DNA from: JAYZQT01 sp036136335 | Lineage (GTDB): Bacteria > Pseudomonadota > Alphaproteobacteria > MPNO01 > UBA830 | Direction: 5' to 3' | Length of the DNA stretch: 64,000 nucleotides | Assembly: GCA_036136335.1 (NCBI GenBank) | Contig: JAYZQT010000056.1 | Span: forward strand, 91,567-155,566 | Part shown: positions 43,625-53,563 of the stretch, in pieces | How positions within the stretch are numbered: the first letter of the stretch is position 1 | Layout of the letters: the number at the start of each line of letters is the position of its first letter | The notes under the pieces: model-generated | Told to the model about the DNA's origin: nothing | The model's database searches: none | Seen by the model: the letters and a program-made list of their open reading frames with translations, nothing else | Translations under genes and position numbers: made by a program

Positions 43625-46518
43625 GTGATGTTTCCACCTCGGATTCTCACCGGCTTGAAATGCGCTCCGTACCGCAGAATTCTGTCCGGGCGCGAAGATG
43701 TGCCGCGTGGCGGCTGGGTCTCAAACTGCGGTGATGTAATCTCGTTTTCTGGCTCGGCTTTTTCAATTTTAACCCGCAGATCGTACCAGGCGGCCTGACC
43801 CGTGACGGGGTCAGAATTTGAATACCGATATCCGTTTTCCTTGGGCGGCAGCAGTTCTGAAATAACGTGGTTGAGCAAGAATCCCTTTCTAGATTCTGGT
43901 GAATCGGGTGACAGATTCCAGGCGCCTGATCGTTTGCCAATTGCGTTCCATGTCCAGACTGTTTCCGATTGCACGCCTTCCATGAGACTAATCTGCACCT
44001 TTATCCGGCTGTGACGGCTTGTCACCCAGACCCAATCGTCATCATTTAGGCCTTCCAAGTGTGCCCGTGTTCGGTTCATGTAAAGCCGGTTGCTGGTGTG
44101 AATCTGGCGCAACCACGCATTCTGTGATCCCCACGAGTTGTACATTGCCATTGGGCGCTGGGTTAACGCGTAGAACGGATATTCGTCTTCGCCCCCATCC
44201 TGAGATTCGAAGGGTCTATACCAGATAGGGAGGGGGTCAAAATAGCCTTCCACGCGCATCTTATGTTTTTCGGGCGGAAGAGCATTACCATGCCCCTTTG
44301 CCGCCAGACGGAACCTCTGCATTGGCTCGCTATACAGTTGCAGCACAATCTGGTCGGTCGAATCTATCCACCCCATGCTGGCGGCATAATCCAGATAATC
44401 TCGGTTGGCGTGCTTGAAATATCGTTGGTTGTCTGAAAATTCGTGACTCCAGAAGCAGCCATTCTCAATATAACGATCCAGTTGCGCTGGATTAACATTT
44501 CCAGTCCCATGTTTATCACCATTGTTGCCGCGCCAACCCGCCAGAGAACCGATACCAGGTGCACGTTCGTGATTGACGAGATAGTCTGCATATCCATCAG
44601 TAAACCGAGGTGAGCCATCTCCGTTGGTTAGACCGGGGAGGCCTATACGTGCGCCCAGATCGATCAGTACGTCCTGAAATGCCCGCACGTCGCGGTCAGG
44701 GGCTATTACTGGCTGGCGGATCGCGTCCGCAGGCCCATTGGCGCTGGAGATAGGCTGATCAAGCATGGAAACGCAATCCCATCGTTCCAGATAGGTGGTG
44801 TCCGGGAGAACGATATCGCAAAAAGGGACGGTCTCAGACCAGAAGGCATCCGAGCAGACAATGAAAGGAATTTTGTACTCACCGGTGTCCTCGTCCCGAT
44901 CGACCAGCATTTCCATCGTCTGCGTAGTGTTCATCGATGAATTCCACGAGATATTTGCCATAAACATGAAAAGTGTGTCGATTGGATACGGGTCACCGTT
45001 CCACGCGTTTGTGATGACCATATGCATCAGTCCGTGGGCGCTGAGAGGGGCTTCCCAGGAGAACGCCCTGTCAATACGCTGAGGCTGACCGTCGGCGTCC
45101 ACGAGCAAGTCATCTGGCCCTGTTGGAAATCCCAGGGGTGGGCCAGGCAGTTGCCTATCGGGTTCTACCTGGTCTGGGTGGCCTGTCGGTTTTTGCGGCG
45201 GTGGGCAGGGCTGTGGAAATGGCGGCTTGTAACGGAAACCTCCGGGCACATCGATGGAGCCCAAAAGCATTTGCAGTATGTGGATGGCGCGACAGGTATG
45301 GAAGCCGTTTGAGTGGGCGGAGATGCCGCGCATGGCGTGCAGGGACACAGGGCGCCCAATCATGCGGTCCTGCTTGCGCCCAGCCCAGTCGGTCCATTCG
45401 ACATCGAGGACTATTGCCTTTTCAAAAGCAGTTTCCGCCAATTCAGCGGCGATACGACGGATGTGATGAGCGGCTATACCTGTCCGCAGTGCCGCTACCT
45501 CCGGTCCATACGTGCTTTCCATGTAACGGTTGGCCATTATCTGAAAGGCGGGGATGGCAATACGGCCATCATCGAGCCTGATTTCGCCCACCACCTTGGG
45601 CGCCACGCCTGCTAGTCGGGCATCAGCAATCTGTTTGGTGTTTTGATCCCAGCAAAGCGGTTCACCGTCCGCGCCCCGGGCAAAAAGGCCGTCGTCTGGT
45701 GCACCCTTATCGCGAATTACCAGCCAAGGTGCGTTGGTATAGCGAATGAGGTATTCAAGATCTATTTTATCAGCATGAAGTAATTCGTGAATAATTGCCA
45801 TCACGAATGCCCCGTCGGTTCCTGGCCTTAGACCAACCCATTCATCTGCAATTGCCGAATACCCGGTCTTCACTGGGTTGATCGAAACGAACTTTACGCC
45901 CCTTTTCTTTAAGGTCGCCAGCCCCATTTTTATCGGGTTTGAATTGTGATCTTCAGCAATGCCAAACATCATGAAATATAAGGTCTTTTCCCAATCGGGC
46001 TCCCCAAATTCCCAGAACGATCCGCCAATCGTGTATAGACCGGCGGCGGCCATATTGACGGAGCAGAATCCGCCATGGGTGGCATGATTTGGGGTTCCGA
46101 ACTGTGTAGCCCACCAGCTAGTCAGCGCCTGACTTTGGTCGCGACCTGTAAAAAACGCCAGTTTTTTTGGATCATCTGCACGGAGTTTTGTAAGGCGGTC
46201 AGCAACGATACAAAGTGCTTCTTCCCACTCGATTTCTTTGAATTCGCCTGATCCCCGGTCCCCCGTGCGGCGCAATGGCTTAGTCAGCCTTGCCGGGGAA
46301 TAGTGTTGCATGATGCCGGCAGAACCCTTGCCGCAAAGAACGCCTTTGTTAACCGGGTGGTCCCGATTGCCCTCTATGTAACGGATTTGCCCGTTGCGCA
46401 GATGGACTTTGATGCCGCATCGACCGGCGCACATATAACAGGTGGTGTTTTTGCATTCGTCCCCGATTTCTGGGGATAGTTCGATGTGTTCTGTGGGTGT
46501 CAGAAAGTCCCCGGGCAT
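43621..46518 (-). CDS. soeA: SoeA-type molybdopterin oxidoreductase, sulfite dehydrogenase catalytic subunit
   Basis: A 965-residue molybdenum enzyme of the DMSO reductase family binding bis-MGD. An N-terminal [4Fe-4S] site is C27-x2-C30-x3-C34 and C62. C152 (GGFCSVN) sits where a Mo-ligating cysteine is found in the sulfur-active branch. There is no twin-arginine leader, unlike DmsA and PsrA, which fits cytoplasmic SoeA. SoeABC oxidises cytoplasmic sulfite to sulfate. First gene of the operon; 178 bp divergent from the persulfide dioxygenase gene, an arrangement that fits a persulfide-to-sulfite-to-sulfate route. Cofactor genes mobA, moaA and fdhD lie 12 kb or more downstream. Confidence 0.82.
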   Translation of the reverse strand: MPGDFLTPTEHIELSPEIGDECKNTTCYMCAGRCGIKVHLRNGQIRYIEGNRDHPVNKGVLCGKGSAGIMQHYSPARLTKPLRRTGDRGSGEFKEIEWEEALCIVADRLTKLRADDPKKLAFFTGRDQSQALTSWWATQFGTPNHATHGGFCSVNMAAAGLYTIGGSFWEFGEPDWEKTLYFMMFGIAEDHNSNPIKMGLATLKKRGVKFVSINPVKTGYSAIADEWVGLRPGTDGAFVMAIIHELLHADKIDLEYLIRYTNAPWLVIRDKGAPDDGLFARGADGEPLCWDQNTKQIADARLAGVAPKVVGEIRLDDGRIAIPAFQIMANRYMESTYGPEVAALRTGIAAHHIRRIAAELAETAFEKAIVLDVEWTDWAGRKQDRMIGRPVSLHAMRGISAHSNGFHTCRAIHILQMLLGSIDVPGGFRYKPPFPQPCPPPQKPTGHPDQVEPDRQLPGPPLGFPTGPDDLLVDADGQPQRIDRAFSWEAPLSAHGLMHMVITNAWNGDPYPIDTLFMFMANISWNSSMNTTQTMEMLVDRDEDTGEYKIPFIVCSDAFWSETVPFCDIVLPDTTYLERWDCVSMLDQPISSANGPADAIRQPVIAPDRDVRAFQDVLIDLGARIGLPGLTNGDGSPRFTDGYADYLVNHERAPGIGSLAGWRGNNGDKHGTGNVNPAQLDRYIENGCFWSHEFSDNQRYFKHANRDYLDYAASMGWIDSTDQIVLQLYSEPMQRFRLAAKGHGNALPPEKHKMRVEGYFDPLPIWYRPFESQDGGEDEYPFYALTQRPMAMYNSWGSQNAWLRQIHTSNRLYMNRTRAHLEGLNDDDWVWVTSRHSRIKVQISLMEGVQSETVWTWNAIGKRSGAWNLSPDSPESRKGFLLNHVISELLPPKENGYRYSNSDPVTGQAAWYDLRVKIEKAEPENEITSPQFETQPPRGTSSRPDRILRYGAHFKPVRIRGGNIT

Positions 46519-46696
46519 GGCGGGTATGGATCCGTTAGCGTTTTTGGGGTCAATCCCCGAGATGCTGGTTAGGATTAGGGCAGAAAGTGAGTTCGGTCAA
46601 ATTATGGACGCATTAAATTTCGGATCGGCTTGACGCGTACACATCACATTGGAAATTTGATAACGTCAGGTCATTAATGAGACGGAACAATCAATT

Positions 46697-47560
46697 ATGC
46701 ATCCCGACATTGAAAGTTTTTTTGATGAACAAACCAATACAGCTTCCTACGTTGTTTCTGACAGCGACACTTCGCGAGCCGTAATAATTGATCCGGTTCT
46801 TGATTTTGATCCGAACTCGTGGCGGACCACTTCGGGATCTGCTGAGAAGATTGCGAACTATATTGCTCGGGCTGGGCTCAACGTCGACTGGATCCTGGAA
46901 AGTCATATCCACGCTGATCATCTCACCGCATCTGCTTGGTTAAAAAATAAAATTGGTGGCAGGACTGGCGTAGGGGCGGGCGTTACGGAGGTACAGCGTA
47001 CATTTGCAGAATTATTCAATATCACCGGCGATCAAGCGGCTGATGAATCCCCATTTGATGAGCTATTTGAAGACGGTGCGGTATTTTCGGTCGGTGAAAT
47101 CGATGGTTATGTTTTAACGACTCCGGGGCACACACCCGCCTGCGTGACCTACGTGATTGGAGATGCATGCTTTGTTGGCGACTCCTTGCTTATGCCTGAT
47201 ACGGGCACAGCCCGGTGCGACTTTCCCGGCGGTAATGCCAAGCAAATGTATCACTCGCTGCAGCGGATCCTTGAACTACCTGACAAAATGCGACTGTTCG
47301 TATGTCACGATTATGGAGCCGATGGAACACGCGACTTTGCATGGGAAACCACCGTTGCCCAGCAACGGGATAATAATATCCATGTCGGCGGTGGCACACT
47401 CGAACACGATTACGTCCAAATGCGTGAAGACCGGGATGCGACTTTGCCGTTACCAAGGCTCATAGTGCCCGCCGTCCAGGTCAATATGCTAGCGGGTTCG
47501 CTTCCTCCTCCGGAGGAAAACGGGACATCCTATCTAAAGGTTCCTCTGAATTTACTCTAA
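46697..47560 (+). CDS. Persulfide dioxygenase (MBL-fold, ETHE1/Blh-like)
   Basis: A 287-residue metallo-beta-lactamase-fold protein. The metal motif is H70-x-H72-x-D74-H75 (SHIHADHLTAS), H145 in TTPGHTPA, and D162 in FVGDSLL; the GTARCDFPGGNAKQMYHSL stretch is typical of ETHE1-like persulfide dioxygenases that use mononuclear Fe(II). It oxidises glutathione persulfide to sulfite. The divergent SoeABC operon would take the sulfite to sulfate. Such genes are often controlled by BigR/SqrR-type regulators; I see no such regulator here. Confidence 0.85.
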   Translation: MHPDIESFFDEQTNTASYVVSDSDTSRAVIIDPVLDFDPNSWRTTSGSAEKIANYIARAGLNVDWILESHIHADHLTASAWLKNKIGGRTGVGAGVTEVQRTFAELFNITGDQAADESPFDELFEDGAVFSVGEIDGYVLTTPGHTPACVTYVIGDACFVGDSLLMPDTGTARCDFPGGNAKQMYHSLQRILELPDKMRLFVCHDYGADGTRDFAWETTVAQQRDNNIHVGGGTLEHDYVQMREDRDATLPLPRLIVPAVQVNMLAGSLPPPEENGTSYLKVPLNLL

Positions 47561-47585
47561 GGTACCGATATGCGGAGGCTATTTC

Positions 47586-48509
47586 ATGACGACAACCCTA
47601 TATACCCACACGAGTTCCTATGACCATGACACAAGTTCTGGACACCCCGAGCGAATAGCCCGAATTGAGGCCGTGGAGAAAGCTTTGAGTGGCTCTTCCT
47701 GGGGTGGATTGCAGCGCAGAGACGCACCCCGAGCAACGGAGGAACAGTTATTACGGGTCCACGATGCTGGTTATCTCGGACTGGTCAGCAAAAGTGTTCC
47801 CGATAAGGGCTATGCAAGACTTGACGCGGACACAGTCTTGTCACCCGGGTCTGGGGAGGCAGCCTTTCGCGGTGCCGGTGCAATTATTGGTGCAATCGAT
47901 GAAATTGTGGCAGGGAAGACCGATAACGCCTTCTGTGCCGTGCGTCCCCCTGGTCACCATGCTGAACCCGGTAAAGGCATGGGTTTTTGTCTGTTTAACA
48001 ATGTGGCAATCGGTGCAATGCATGCCCGAACTGTCCACGGGCTAAACAAAATAGCCATCGTCGATTTCGACGTTCATCACGGAAACGGCACACAGGCGGC
48101 TTTCTACAACGATCCTGACACAATGTTTTTGTCAACTCACCAGTTTCCGCATTATCCCGGAACTGGTGCAGTTAATGAAACTGGCGTCGGCAATATCGTT
48201 AATGTTCCACTGGCGCCCAATACTGGTGGAGTAGAGTTTCGGTCCGCTATGGAAGAACAGATTTTGCCGGCATTGCGACGCTTTGAGCCCGAATTTGTTC
48301 TCATTTCTGCCGGATTTGATGCTCATGCACGTGATCCTCTGGCATCTCTCAGGTTTGAAGAAATGGATTTTGAATGGGCAACCAAACGACTTAAAGAGAT
48401 CGCGGGGCAGTTTGCCGAGGGTCGTCTGGTGTCTACTCTTGAGGGTGGTTATGACCTTGAGGCACTAGGCAATAGTGTTCAGGCTCATGTTGGGGCGCTA
48501 ACAGCCTGA
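47586..48509 (+). CDS. Histone-deacetylase-family amidohydrolase (acetylpolyamine amidohydrolase-like)
   Basis: A 307-residue class II HDAC-like zinc deacetylase. It has RPPGHHAEPGKGMGFCLFNNVAIGAMHA with the catalytic His pair, VDFDVHHGNGTQAAFYNDP with zinc ligands, and a final LEGGYDLEAL. Bacterial members deacetylate acetylpolyamines or small amides. GGAGG precedes ATG 47586, 25 bp after the dioxygenase gene. The position just before xseB-ispA-dxs is a common arrangement in alphaproteobacteria. Confidence 0.9.
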   Translation: MTTTLYTHTSSYDHDTSSGHPERIARIEAVEKALSGSSWGGLQRRDAPRATEEQLLRVHDAGYLGLVSKSVPDKGYARLDADTVLSPGSGEAAFRGAGAIIGAIDEIVAGKTDNAFCAVRPPGHHAEPGKGMGFCLFNNVAIGAMHARTVHGLNKIAIVDFDVHHGNGTQAAFYNDPDTMFLSTHQFPHYPGTGAVNETGVGNIVNVPLAPNTGGVEFRSAMEEQILPALRRFEPEFVLISAGFDAHARDPLASLRFEEMDFEWATKRLKEIAGQFAEGRLVSTLEGGYDLEALGNSVQAHVGALTA

Positions 48510-48589
48510 ACTCATATCAATTTGATTCCCTGTCTGGCTTGCCGTAAATCTTGGCGACCTAACATTTGAAACAACTGGGAGGATTGTGG

Positions 48590-48841
48590 ATGGCGGACGA
48601 GTTAAAAACTGACGACATTGCGAAAATGTCCTTCGAAGAAGCACTTGCAGAACTGGAAACGATAGTTGGTGCTCTGGAGGGCGGGAAGGGAGAGCTTGAA
48701 GAAGCAATTTCGGCCTATGAACGAGGTGCCTTGCTCAAATCACATTGCGAGAAAAAACTAAAGGCGGCTCAGACCAAGGTCGAGAAAATTTCACTCACCG
48801 CGGGAGGTGAAGTAACAGCGAGGCCGGTCGAAATTGAATGA
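48590..48841 (+). CDS. xseB: Exodeoxyribonuclease VII small subunit
   Basis: An 83-residue protein with the XseB signature MSFEEALAELETIVGALEGGKGELEEAISAYERGALLKSHCEKKLKAAQTKVEKI: a coiled, acidic helical hairpin that binds XseA to cut single-stranded DNA. ATG 48590 has GGGAGG 8 bp upstream; an earlier in-frame TTG is not needed. xseA is not in the window. Its stop overlaps or nearly touches the ispA start, so they are translationally linked. Confidence 0.92.
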   Translation: MADELKTDDIAKMSFEEALAELETIVGALEGGKGELEEAISAYERGALLKSHCEKKLKAAQTKVEKISLTAGGEVTARPVEIE

Positions 48842-48842
48842 A

Positions 48843-49739
48843 GTGATCGACGATTCTTCAGTCAAGAAGGCACTTAACAATTATGCTGACACAATGAGCA
48901 GCATGCTAGACGTATTGCTGCCGGCTTCGCGTGGCGTGGAGGGCCGGCTTTACGATGCCATGCGTTACGCCACGCTTGGACAGGGAAAGTTTATAAGGCC
49001 GTATATTCTCCGTGCTTCGGCTCTGGTTTTCGAAGTGGAGGAGAAGTATTATTTGCGCGCAGGCGCTGCGGTGGAAATGACCCACGCATACTCACTGATA
49101 CACGATGATTTACCCGCCATGGACGATGACGAACTCCGTCGGGGGCGACCATGTTGCCACATTGCGTTTGACGAGGCGACGGCAATTCTCGCTGGTGATG
49201 CACTTCTTACCCTTGCCTTTGATGTCCTAGCCGACCCCGCGACACATCCTAGCGCTACGATTCGGAATCAACTGGTTTCCAATTTGGCAGCTAGAGCTGG
49301 CGGCGCCGGTATGGTTGGTGGTCAAATGATCGATCTTGAAAGTGAGCATGCGGAAGTAGATGGCGATTTGATTTTGCGGCTTGCAACGATGAAAACCGGT
49401 GCGCTTATATCCTATGCCAGTGCTGCCGGTGCGATATTGGGTAATGCTAATCCTGAATTAATTAAGACATTAGAAACATTTGGTTTTGAGCTGGGCGTCG
49501 CGTTTCAGATTATTGATGATTTGCTTGACGTGGAGGGTGATGAGGACGATCTTGGCAAAAAAGTGGGCAAAGACGGTGGAGCAGGGAAGGCAACTCTAGT
49601 ATCCGTACTCGGCGTAGAGGGGGCAAAGCGTAAAGCCCGCGATGTGACTGACCGGGCTCTTTCACGCCTCAATACATTTGGTGCCCGGGCGGATGGGCTG
49701 CGAGCGGTGGCAGAATTTGTTTTGGCAAGGAAAACCTAG
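48843..49739 (+). CDS. ispA: Farnesyl/geranyl diphosphate synthase
   Basis: A short-chain trans-prenyltransferase of about 298 residues. The first aspartate-rich motif is HDDLPAMDDDELRRG and the second is FQIIDDLLDVEGDEDDLGKK; FARM-region GQGKFIRPYILRAS and GGQMIDLESE also fit. It condenses DMAPP and IPP to FPP. The start is not settled: GTG 48843 and TTG 48834 are in frame, and neither has a strong ribosome site, so translation coupling to xseB is likely. Next gene dxs makes the precursor. Confidence 0.9.
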   Translation: MIDDSSVKKALNNYADTMSSMLDVLLPASRGVEGRLYDAMRYATLGQGKFIRPYILRASALVFEVEEKYYLRAGAAVEMTHAYSLIHDDLPAMDDDELRRGRPCCHIAFDEATAILAGDALLTLAFDVLADPATHPSATIRNQLVSNLAARAGGAGMVGGQMIDLESEHAEVDGDLILRLATMKTGALISYASAAGAILGNANPELIKTLETFGFELGVAFQIIDDLLDVEGDEDDLGKKVGKDGGAGKATLVSVLGVEGAKRKARDVTDRALSRLNTFGARADGLRAVAEFVLARKT

Positions 49740-49791
49740 ATCAGAGATCCTTTGTTTTCAATTATTTTATTAACGAAAGCAGGTAAGTCTA

Positions 49792-51702
49792 ATGGCGCCT
49801 AAGACGCCGCTTCTGGATGAAATTCAATCACCCGATGACTTGAAGAAGTTCAAACCGGAACAATTACAACAGATTGCAGACGAGCTTCGTGCGGAAACCA
49901 TCGACGCCGTATCGGTGACCGGAGGGCATCTCGGTGCTGGCCTTGGCGTGGTAGAACTGACCGTCGCTCTTCACTATCTTTTTGACGCGCCGGGCGATAG
50001 GATAATATGGGATGTTGGTCATCAAGCCTATCCTCATAAAATTTTGACTGGTCGTCGTGACCAAATCCGCACATTGCGACAGGGCGACGGTCTTTCGGGT
50101 TTTACCAAACGTTCCGAAAGTGAATACGATCCATTTGGCGCCGCGCACGCGTCGACGTCCATCTCTGCAGCGCTTGGTTTCGCCGTAAGCAACGATCTCC
50201 AAGGGGGCACCCGAAAATCGATTGCCGTGATCGGCGATGGGGCGATGACAGGTGGCATGGCATACGAGGCGCTTAACAATGCCGGCGCTATGTATAATAA
50301 GCTGATTGTAGTTTTAAACGATAATGACATGTCAATCGCACCACCCGTCGGCGCGATGTCGGCCTATCTTTCGCGCCTTATTTCATCCAAACCCTATAGG
50401 TCGCTCCGAGATATTGCCCTCCAATTGTCGGAAAAATTTCCCAGACCGATGAAAAAGGTGGCGCAACGGGCAGAAGAGTATGCTCGCGGTATATTTACTG
50501 GCGGCACTCTTTTCGAAGAGCTCGGGTTTTTCTACGTGGGTCCGATCGATGGTCACAACATGGATCACCTCATGCCGGTTCTGAAAAACGTTCGTGATGA
50601 CCGAGCTGAAGGACCGGTGTTGGTGCATGTCGTAACACAAAAGGGTAAAGGCTACGCTCCCGCCGAACAGTCTGAAGATAAGTATCATGGAGTAGGCAAG
50701 TTTGATGCCATGACCGGGACTATCGACAAACGCAAGGCCAACACACCTGCCTATACATCCGTTTACGCGCAAAGCCTGATAAAGGAAGCCCGCAAGGATG
50801 AAAAGATTGTTGTTATAACCGCGGCTATGCCCACAGGTACCGGCGCAGATATGTTCGAGAATGAATTTCCTGACCGTGTTTTCGACGTCGGCCTTGCGGA
50901 ACAGCACGCGGTGACCTTTGCCGCCGGGCTCGCTGCGGACGGAATGAAGCCATTCGCGACAATCTATTCAACCTTTTTGCAGCGTGCCTTCGATCAGATC
51001 GTCCACGATGTGGCATTGCAAAATTTGCCAGTTCGATTTGCGATGGACCGTGCGGGATTTGTCGGAGCAGATGGTCAAACCCACTGCGGTGCATTCGATA
51101 TAGCCTATCTGGCCTGCTTGCCAAACATGGTAGTAATGGCACCCGCGGACGAGGGTGAGCTTGTTCATATGGTGAGAACAGCGGTGGATATAGATGATCA
51201 ACCATGTGCATTCCGCTACCCGCGAGGGGAAGGCGCCGGCGTGGAGATTCCAGAACATGGAAAAATCATCCCGATAGGCTCAGGGCGCATACTGCGCGAG
51301 GGGACAAAAGTCGCTTTGTTATCTTACGGAACCCGGCTTCAGGCTTGCCTCAGCGCGTCTGAAGAACTTGGTGCGCGCGGGTTGTCAACTACAGTCGCGG
51401 ATGCACGTTTTGCCAAGCCCTTGGATGATGATCTGTTGCGCCGTCTTGTGGAAGAACATGAAGTTCTTGTTACAGTTGAAGAAGGTTCTATCGGCGGGTT
51501 TGGTTCGCAAGTGGCATATTCATTGGCAATGCAGGGCAGGTTCGATGATGGTTTAAAGTTTCGCACAATGGTTATGCCCGACGCGTTCCTGGACCAGGAT
51601 CTGCCACACCGGCAGATCGAAATCGCCGGGCTCGCCAGTTCTGACATTGTCGCAACGGTTATGGCGGCCCTTGGCGTTGATGACGCTACCGCGTTCGCGT
51701 GA
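49792..51702 (+). CDS. dxs: 1-Deoxy-D-xylulose-5-phosphate synthase
   Basis: A 636-residue thiamine-diphosphate enzyme that condenses pyruvate and glyceraldehyde 3-phosphate at the first step of the MEP pathway. ThDP motif GDGAMTGGMAYEALNNAGAMYNKLIVVLNDNDMSI and the glutamate in VGLAEQHAVTFAAG are clear; the third, transketolase C-terminal-like domain runs from about residue 500. ATG 49792, with a spaced GCAGG upstream. Part of the isoprenoid gene run with ispA. Confidence 0.96.
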   Translation: MAPKTPLLDEIQSPDDLKKFKPEQLQQIADELRAETIDAVSVTGGHLGAGLGVVELTVALHYLFDAPGDRIIWDVGHQAYPHKILTGRRDQIRTLRQGDGLSGFTKRSESEYDPFGAAHASTSISAALGFAVSNDLQGGTRKSIAVIGDGAMTGGMAYEALNNAGAMYNKLIVVLNDNDMSIAPPVGAMSAYLSRLISSKPYRSLRDIALQLSEKFPRPMKKVAQRAEEYARGIFTGGTLFEELGFFYVGPIDGHNMDHLMPVLKNVRDDRAEGPVLVHVVTQKGKGYAPAEQSEDKYHGVGKFDAMTGTIDKRKANTPAYTSVYAQSLIKEARKDEKIVVITAAMPTGTGADMFENEFPDRVFDVGLAEQHAVTFAAGLAADGMKPFATIYSTFLQRAFDQIVHDVALQNLPVRFAMDRAGFVGADGQTHCGAFDIAYLACLPNMVVMAPADEGELVHMVRTAVDIDDQPCAFRYPRGEGAGVEIPEHGKIIPIGSGRILREGTKVALLSYGTRLQACLSASEELGARGLSTTVADARFAKPLDDDLLRRLVEEHEVLVTVEEGSIGGFGSQVAYSLAMQGRFDDGLKFRTMVMPDAFLDQDLPHRQIEIAGLASSDIVATVMAALGVDDATAFA

Positions 51703-51708
51703 GGGAGT

Positions 51709-52461
51709 GTGTCACTGGCAAATAAACGCAAACGGCCTGACGATCTTCTGGTCGAGCAGGGATTGGCGGCGGATCTCGAGCATGCGCAGGCCCTAATCCT
51801 TTCCGGTAAAGTCTTCGCCCAGGATCGCCGAATAGATAAAACAGGCACCCCAATATCTGCCCAGACAGGGCTTACTGTCCGCGTTGCAAAACACCCTTGG
51901 GTATCTCGTGGCGGGCTGAAACTCGACCATGCGTTCAGGCACTTTAACCTTGATGCTTTAAATGCTGTGGCGATCGATGTAGGCGCATCTACCGGTGGAT
52001 TTACCGATGTTCTTCTGTCGAGAGGCGCGGCCCGGGTTTACACCGTCGATGTAGGGTACGGTCAGTTGCACTGGAAATTACGCACTGACAATCGGGTTAC
52101 GGTGTTGGAACGCATTAACGCCCGCCACCTTACCTCCGCACACATACCAGAGCCGGTGGATATTGTGGTGTGTGATTCGAGTTTTATCAGTATCTCCACG
52201 GTTTTGGCTGTACCCCTAAATTTTGTTACCAACGGGGGGCATGTCGTGGCGTTGATCAAGCCTCAATTTGAGGTCGCCAAACACGAAGTAGGAAAAGGAG
52301 GTGTTGTTCTCGATTTAAAACTGCACCTGCAAGTTTGCGAACGCATAGTCCGGTGGCTCGCAGACGTTCCTGGTTGGCATGTGTTGGGCGTTGAAAACAG
52401 TCCAGTAAATGGGACAGATGGTAATAAGGAATTTCTCATTGCCGCACAATTCGTCGCCTGA
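51709..52461 (+). CDS. tlyA: TlyA-family rRNA 2'-O-methyltransferase
   Basis: A 250-residue protein with an N-terminal S4 RNA-binding domain (RPDDLLVEQGLAADLEHAQALILSGKVF) and a FtsJ-like Rossmann methyltransferase domain (AIDVGASTGGFTDVLLSRGAARVYTVDVGYGQLHW as the SAM site). TlyA methylates cytidines of 16S and/or 23S rRNA; the name haemolysin is historical. It starts at GTG 51709, 6 bp after dxs, and shares its operon. Confidence 0.92.
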   Translation: MSLANKRKRPDDLLVEQGLAADLEHAQALILSGKVFAQDRRIDKTGTPISAQTGLTVRVAKHPWVSRGGLKLDHAFRHFNLDALNAVAIDVGASTGGFTDVLLSRGAARVYTVDVGYGQLHWKLRTDNRVTVLERINARHLTSAHIPEPVDIVVCDSSFISISTVLAVPLNFVTNGGHVVALIKPQFEVAKHEVGKGGVVLDLKLHLQVCERIVRWLADVPGWHVLGVENSPVNGTDGNKEFLIAAQFVA

Positions 52462-52489
52462 CGGGCAGTCTCTGTTTAAGGCAAATACC

Positions 52490-53563
52490 CTAATCCCCTA
52501 CCTGGCCCCGATGTCGTAAAACGTGATCAGCTAAAACGCAGGCGATCATTGCCTCGCCTACCGGCACCCCACGAATTCCGACACATGGGTCATGCCGGCC
52601 TTTCGTGGCAATTTCGACGTTCTTGCCTTGGCGGGAAACGGTTCGCCGTGGGGTCAGAATAGAACTGGTCGGTTTAACGGCGAACCGGACGACAACGTCT
52701 TGGCCAGTGGAGATACCACCCAGAATGCCGCCGGCGTTGTTCGAAAGAAACTCTACGGCCTTACCTTTCATTCTCATCTCGTCAGCATTTTCTTCGCCTG
52801 ACATTATTGCCGCACCGAAGCCAGCCCCAATTTCAACACCCTTGACGGCATTTATGCCCATCATCGCGGCAGCAAGGTCGGCGTCGAGCTTACCATAAAC
52901 CGGCGCGCCGAGACCGGCCGGCAGACCGGTAGCGACAACCTCAATAATTGCACCTACCGATGATCCGCGTTTCCGTATGGAGTCGAGATAGTTTACCCAT
53001 TCTTTTGCTGCTACCGCATCAGGACACCAGAACGGATTATTGGCGACATTTGGCCATCGCCATCTCGCCCTGTCGATTTTCATCTCGCCAATTTGGATCA
53101 ATGCACCACGAATTCGTATCTTTCGGCCTAAAATTTTTCGAGCTACCGCACCGGCAGCGACTCGACATGCTGTTTCCCTTGCCGAAGAACGGCCGCCACC
53201 CCGATGATCGCGGGTATGGTATTTTTTCCAGTAGGTGTAGTCCGCATGGCCCGGCCGGAACTTGTCTTTGATTGCTTCGTAGTCTTTGGAACGCACATCC
53301 TGATTTAGTATCATTAGACTTACCGGGGTGCCAGTTGTCTTTCCGGCAAATACGCCCGAAAGGATTTCTACTTGGTCTAGCTCTTTGCGTTGTGTCACAA
53401 AACGGGAAGAACCCGGTTTGCGTTTGTCGAGCCAAGTTTGAATGTCGGCGTTTTTCAGGTTCAATCCGGGCGGGACACCATCAAGAATACAGCCAATGGC
53501 GGGTCCGTGACTTTCACCCCAGGTGGTGACACGTAACATGTGACCGAAGCTATTAGTGGTCAT
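52490..53563 (-). CDS. aroC: Chorismate synthase
   Basis: A 357-residue enzyme with all family marks: GHMLRVTTWGESHGPAIGCILDGVPPG near the start, RPGHADYTYWKKYHTRDHRGGGRSSARETACRVAAGAVARK, and GGISTGQDVVVRFAVKPTSSI toward the end. It makes chorismate from EPSP with reduced FMN as cofactor. fabI ends 11 bp into its start, so the pair is read from one transcript with fabI first. Confidence 0.96.
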   Translation of the reverse strand: MTTNSFGHMLRVTTWGESHGPAIGCILDGVPPGLNLKNADIQTWLDKRKPGSSRFVTQRKELDQVEILSGVFAGKTTGTPVSLMILNQDVRSKDYEAIKDKFRPGHADYTYWKKYHTRDHRGGGRSSARETACRVAAGAVARKILGRKIRIRGALIQIGEMKIDRARWRWPNVANNPFWCPDAVAAKEWVNYLDSIRKRGSSVGAIIEVVATGLPAGLGAPVYGKLDADLAAAMMGINAVKGVEIGAGFGAAIMSGEENADEMRMKGKAVEFLSNNAGGILGGISTGQDVVVRFAVKPTSSILTPRRTVSRQGKNVEIATKGRHDPCVGIRGVPVGEAMIACVLADHVLRHRGQVGD

